NCBI GenBank assembly: GCA_029263125.1
Contig: JAJCYD010000034.1
Coordinates: forward strand, 50,469 to 114,468
Direction: 5' to 3'
Length of the DNA stretch: 64,000 nucleotides
DNA from: Solirubrobacteraceae bacterium
GTDB taxonomy: Bacteria > Actinomycetota > Thermoleophilia > Solirubrobacterales > Solirubrobacteraceae
Below, piece by piece: positions 63,100 through 64,000 of the stretch (position 1 is the first letter of the stretch; every line of letters begins with the position of its first letter). The translations under genes and the position numbers were made by a program. The notes under the pieces were generated by a model. It ran no database searches and was not told the origin of the DNA. It worked only from the letters and a program-made list of their open reading frames with translations.

Positions 63100-63995
63100 C
63101 CGATCCGGCCAACGACATCGACGACGCGATGGCTCACATCCGCGAGGCGGTCTCACAGCAGCTCGGAATCGATCGCCCGCTGGCCACCGCCGACGTCGAC
63201 ATCGCGTCACTGCCGCACTTCGGCAGAAACCTGGAGTCCGAGCTGTCGGCGGAGCGCCGCGCCGAGCTGGTCGCAGAAGCCAAGCGGCTGGACCCGTGGC
63301 TTCAGGGACCGTTCTGGCTCGGCGGCGACCTCGTCATCGGCGGCACGTGGCGCAACGACGGCCGCTGGTTGGGCTTCGGCGAGCAGATCCCCGCCGACCT
63401 CAGCGGCAAGCGCGTGCTGGACATCGGCTCCAACGCGGGCTATGACCCGTTCATGTTCCACCTGCGGGGCGCGCAGTACGTGCTCGGCGCCGAGCCGTTC
63501 ATGTTCATCGAGCAGGCCCGCTTCCTGGAGCGCATCTACGAGACGGGCGTCGACTTCCAGCCGCTCGGCTGGCAGGACCTCGACCCGGCGCTGCACGGCA
63601 CGTTCGACCTCGTGCACTGCCACGGCGTCCTGTACCACGACATGCACCCCGTGGCGCTGTTGCAGCGCCTGCGCGAGATGCTCGCGCCGGGCGGAACGCT
63701 GTACTTCGGCTCGATGATGCTCGCCGACCCCGAGCTGTCGGAGTACGCGCGCTACGTGCCGGGCGCCTACTACGGGGACGCGACATGGTGGTGGGTGCCG
63801 GGACGGCTGGCGATGCGCTGGATGCTTGAGTCCGTGGGCCTCGAGGTGCTCCGGCAGCTCCCCGTGCACGATGGCCCGCCCGGCGAGTTCGCCACGATCA
63901 ACGGCTACTTCGAGTGCGGGATCGGCGAGCCGTCGCCGGTGATCACCCGCGTGGACTCGTCCACTGGAGCACCGCCGCCCCGCGGCGCGGGTTAA
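63096..63995 (+). CDS. SAM-dependent methyltransferase, CmoB-like (DUF1698)
   Basis: A 299-residue methyltransferase starting with ATGA overlap to the large glycosyltransferase. WRNDGRWLGFGEQIPADLSG and KRVLDIGSNAGYDPFMFHL, then FDLVHCHGVLYHDMHPVALL and REMLAPGGTLYFGSMML are CmoB/DUF1698 motifs. CmoB proper carboxymethylates tRNA U34 and pairs with CmoA, which is absent; the tight coupling to a glycosyltransferase argues for a sugar or polymer methylation role. The gene is complete and ends five bases before the right edge. Confidence 0.87.
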   Translation: MTDPANDIDDAMAHIREAVSQQLGIDRPLATADVDIASLPHFGRNLESELSAERRAELVAEAKRLDPWLQGPFWLGGDLVIGGTWRNDGRWLGFGEQIPADLSGKRVLDIGSNAGYDPFMFHLRGAQYVLGAEPFMFIEQARFLERIYETGVDFQPLGWQDLDPALHGTFDLVHCHGVLYHDMHPVALLQRLREMLAPGGTLYFGSMMLADPELSEYARYVPGAYYGDATWWWVPGRLAMRWMLESVGLEVLRQLPVHDGPPGEFATINGYFECGIGEPSPVITRVDSSTGAPPPRGAG

Positions 63996-64000
63996 CGCCG

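Overview
The window is high-GC DNA with dense, mostly overlapping genes, frequent GTG and TTG starts and very few Shine-Dalgarno sequences. Gene content (a long Lhr-type helicase, a Nei-type glycosylase, CtaA heme A synthase, a DHA2-type exporter) and start-site style suggest an actinobacterium. A deep-branching lineage such as the Solirubrobacterales would fit, but this is inference from overall character, not from a marker gene. No rRNA, tRNA, CRISPR array, integrase or intact insertion sequence was seen.

Layout. Positions 1-10,903 are ordinary chromosomal backbone: a glycerophosphodiesterase and DNA glycosylase pair, a VOC protein, a broken P-loop NTPase gene, a coiled-coil protein, the giant Lhr helicase, CtaA and an MFS exporter. 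From 10,976 to the right edge almost everything is surface-polysaccharide biosynthesis. There are thirteen glycosyltransferase genes (two or three multi-module), several GT-C-like or polymerase-like membrane proteins, an ABC exporter of the Wzm/Wzt type with a C-terminal cargo domain, a Wzx-like flippase, a TagA/WecG-type transferase, a GtrA-like protein and many nucleotide-sugar enzymes. The cluster is interrupted at 47.6-50.1 kb by a basic/acidic low-complexity protein and two copper-site proteins, one of them a SURNod19-like and cupredoxin fusion.

How the genes work together. At 36.6-42.2 kb a CDP-sugar set (RfbF, RfbG, a 3,5-epimerase, a three-domain sugar C-methyltransferase and a reductase) should make a branched CDP-6-deoxyhexose; no RfbH is present. 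At 40.1-44.3 kb a Gmd, a second divergent Gmd-like protein and a DegT-type aminotransferase point to GDP-linked 6-deoxy or amino sugars. At 53.7-56.6 kb WecE and a WecD-like acetyltransferase, with an ArnC-like transferase, suggest a 4-acetamido-4,6-dideoxyhexose. At 45.3-47.6 kb a nucleotide-sugar dehydrogenase is coupled to an SDR epimerase. Two assembly routes coexist: ABC export (19.6-21.7 kb) and flippase (35.1-36.6 kb).

Two patterns stand out. First, at least seventeen start codons that begin transcription units have a TANNNT hexamer 6-11 bases upstream and no ribosome binding site, as expected for leaderless mRNAs; at 40,064-40,073 two such hexamers on opposite strands share bases. Second, 59,076-59,457 is a scar: a decayed 5' piece of a sugar epimerase gene, a decayed 3' piece of gtrA, and an exact-style copy of a promoter plus glycosyltransferase start that also sits, frameshifted, before the methyltransferase gene at 57,906. 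This records a duplication and deletion that rebuilt the right part of the cluster.
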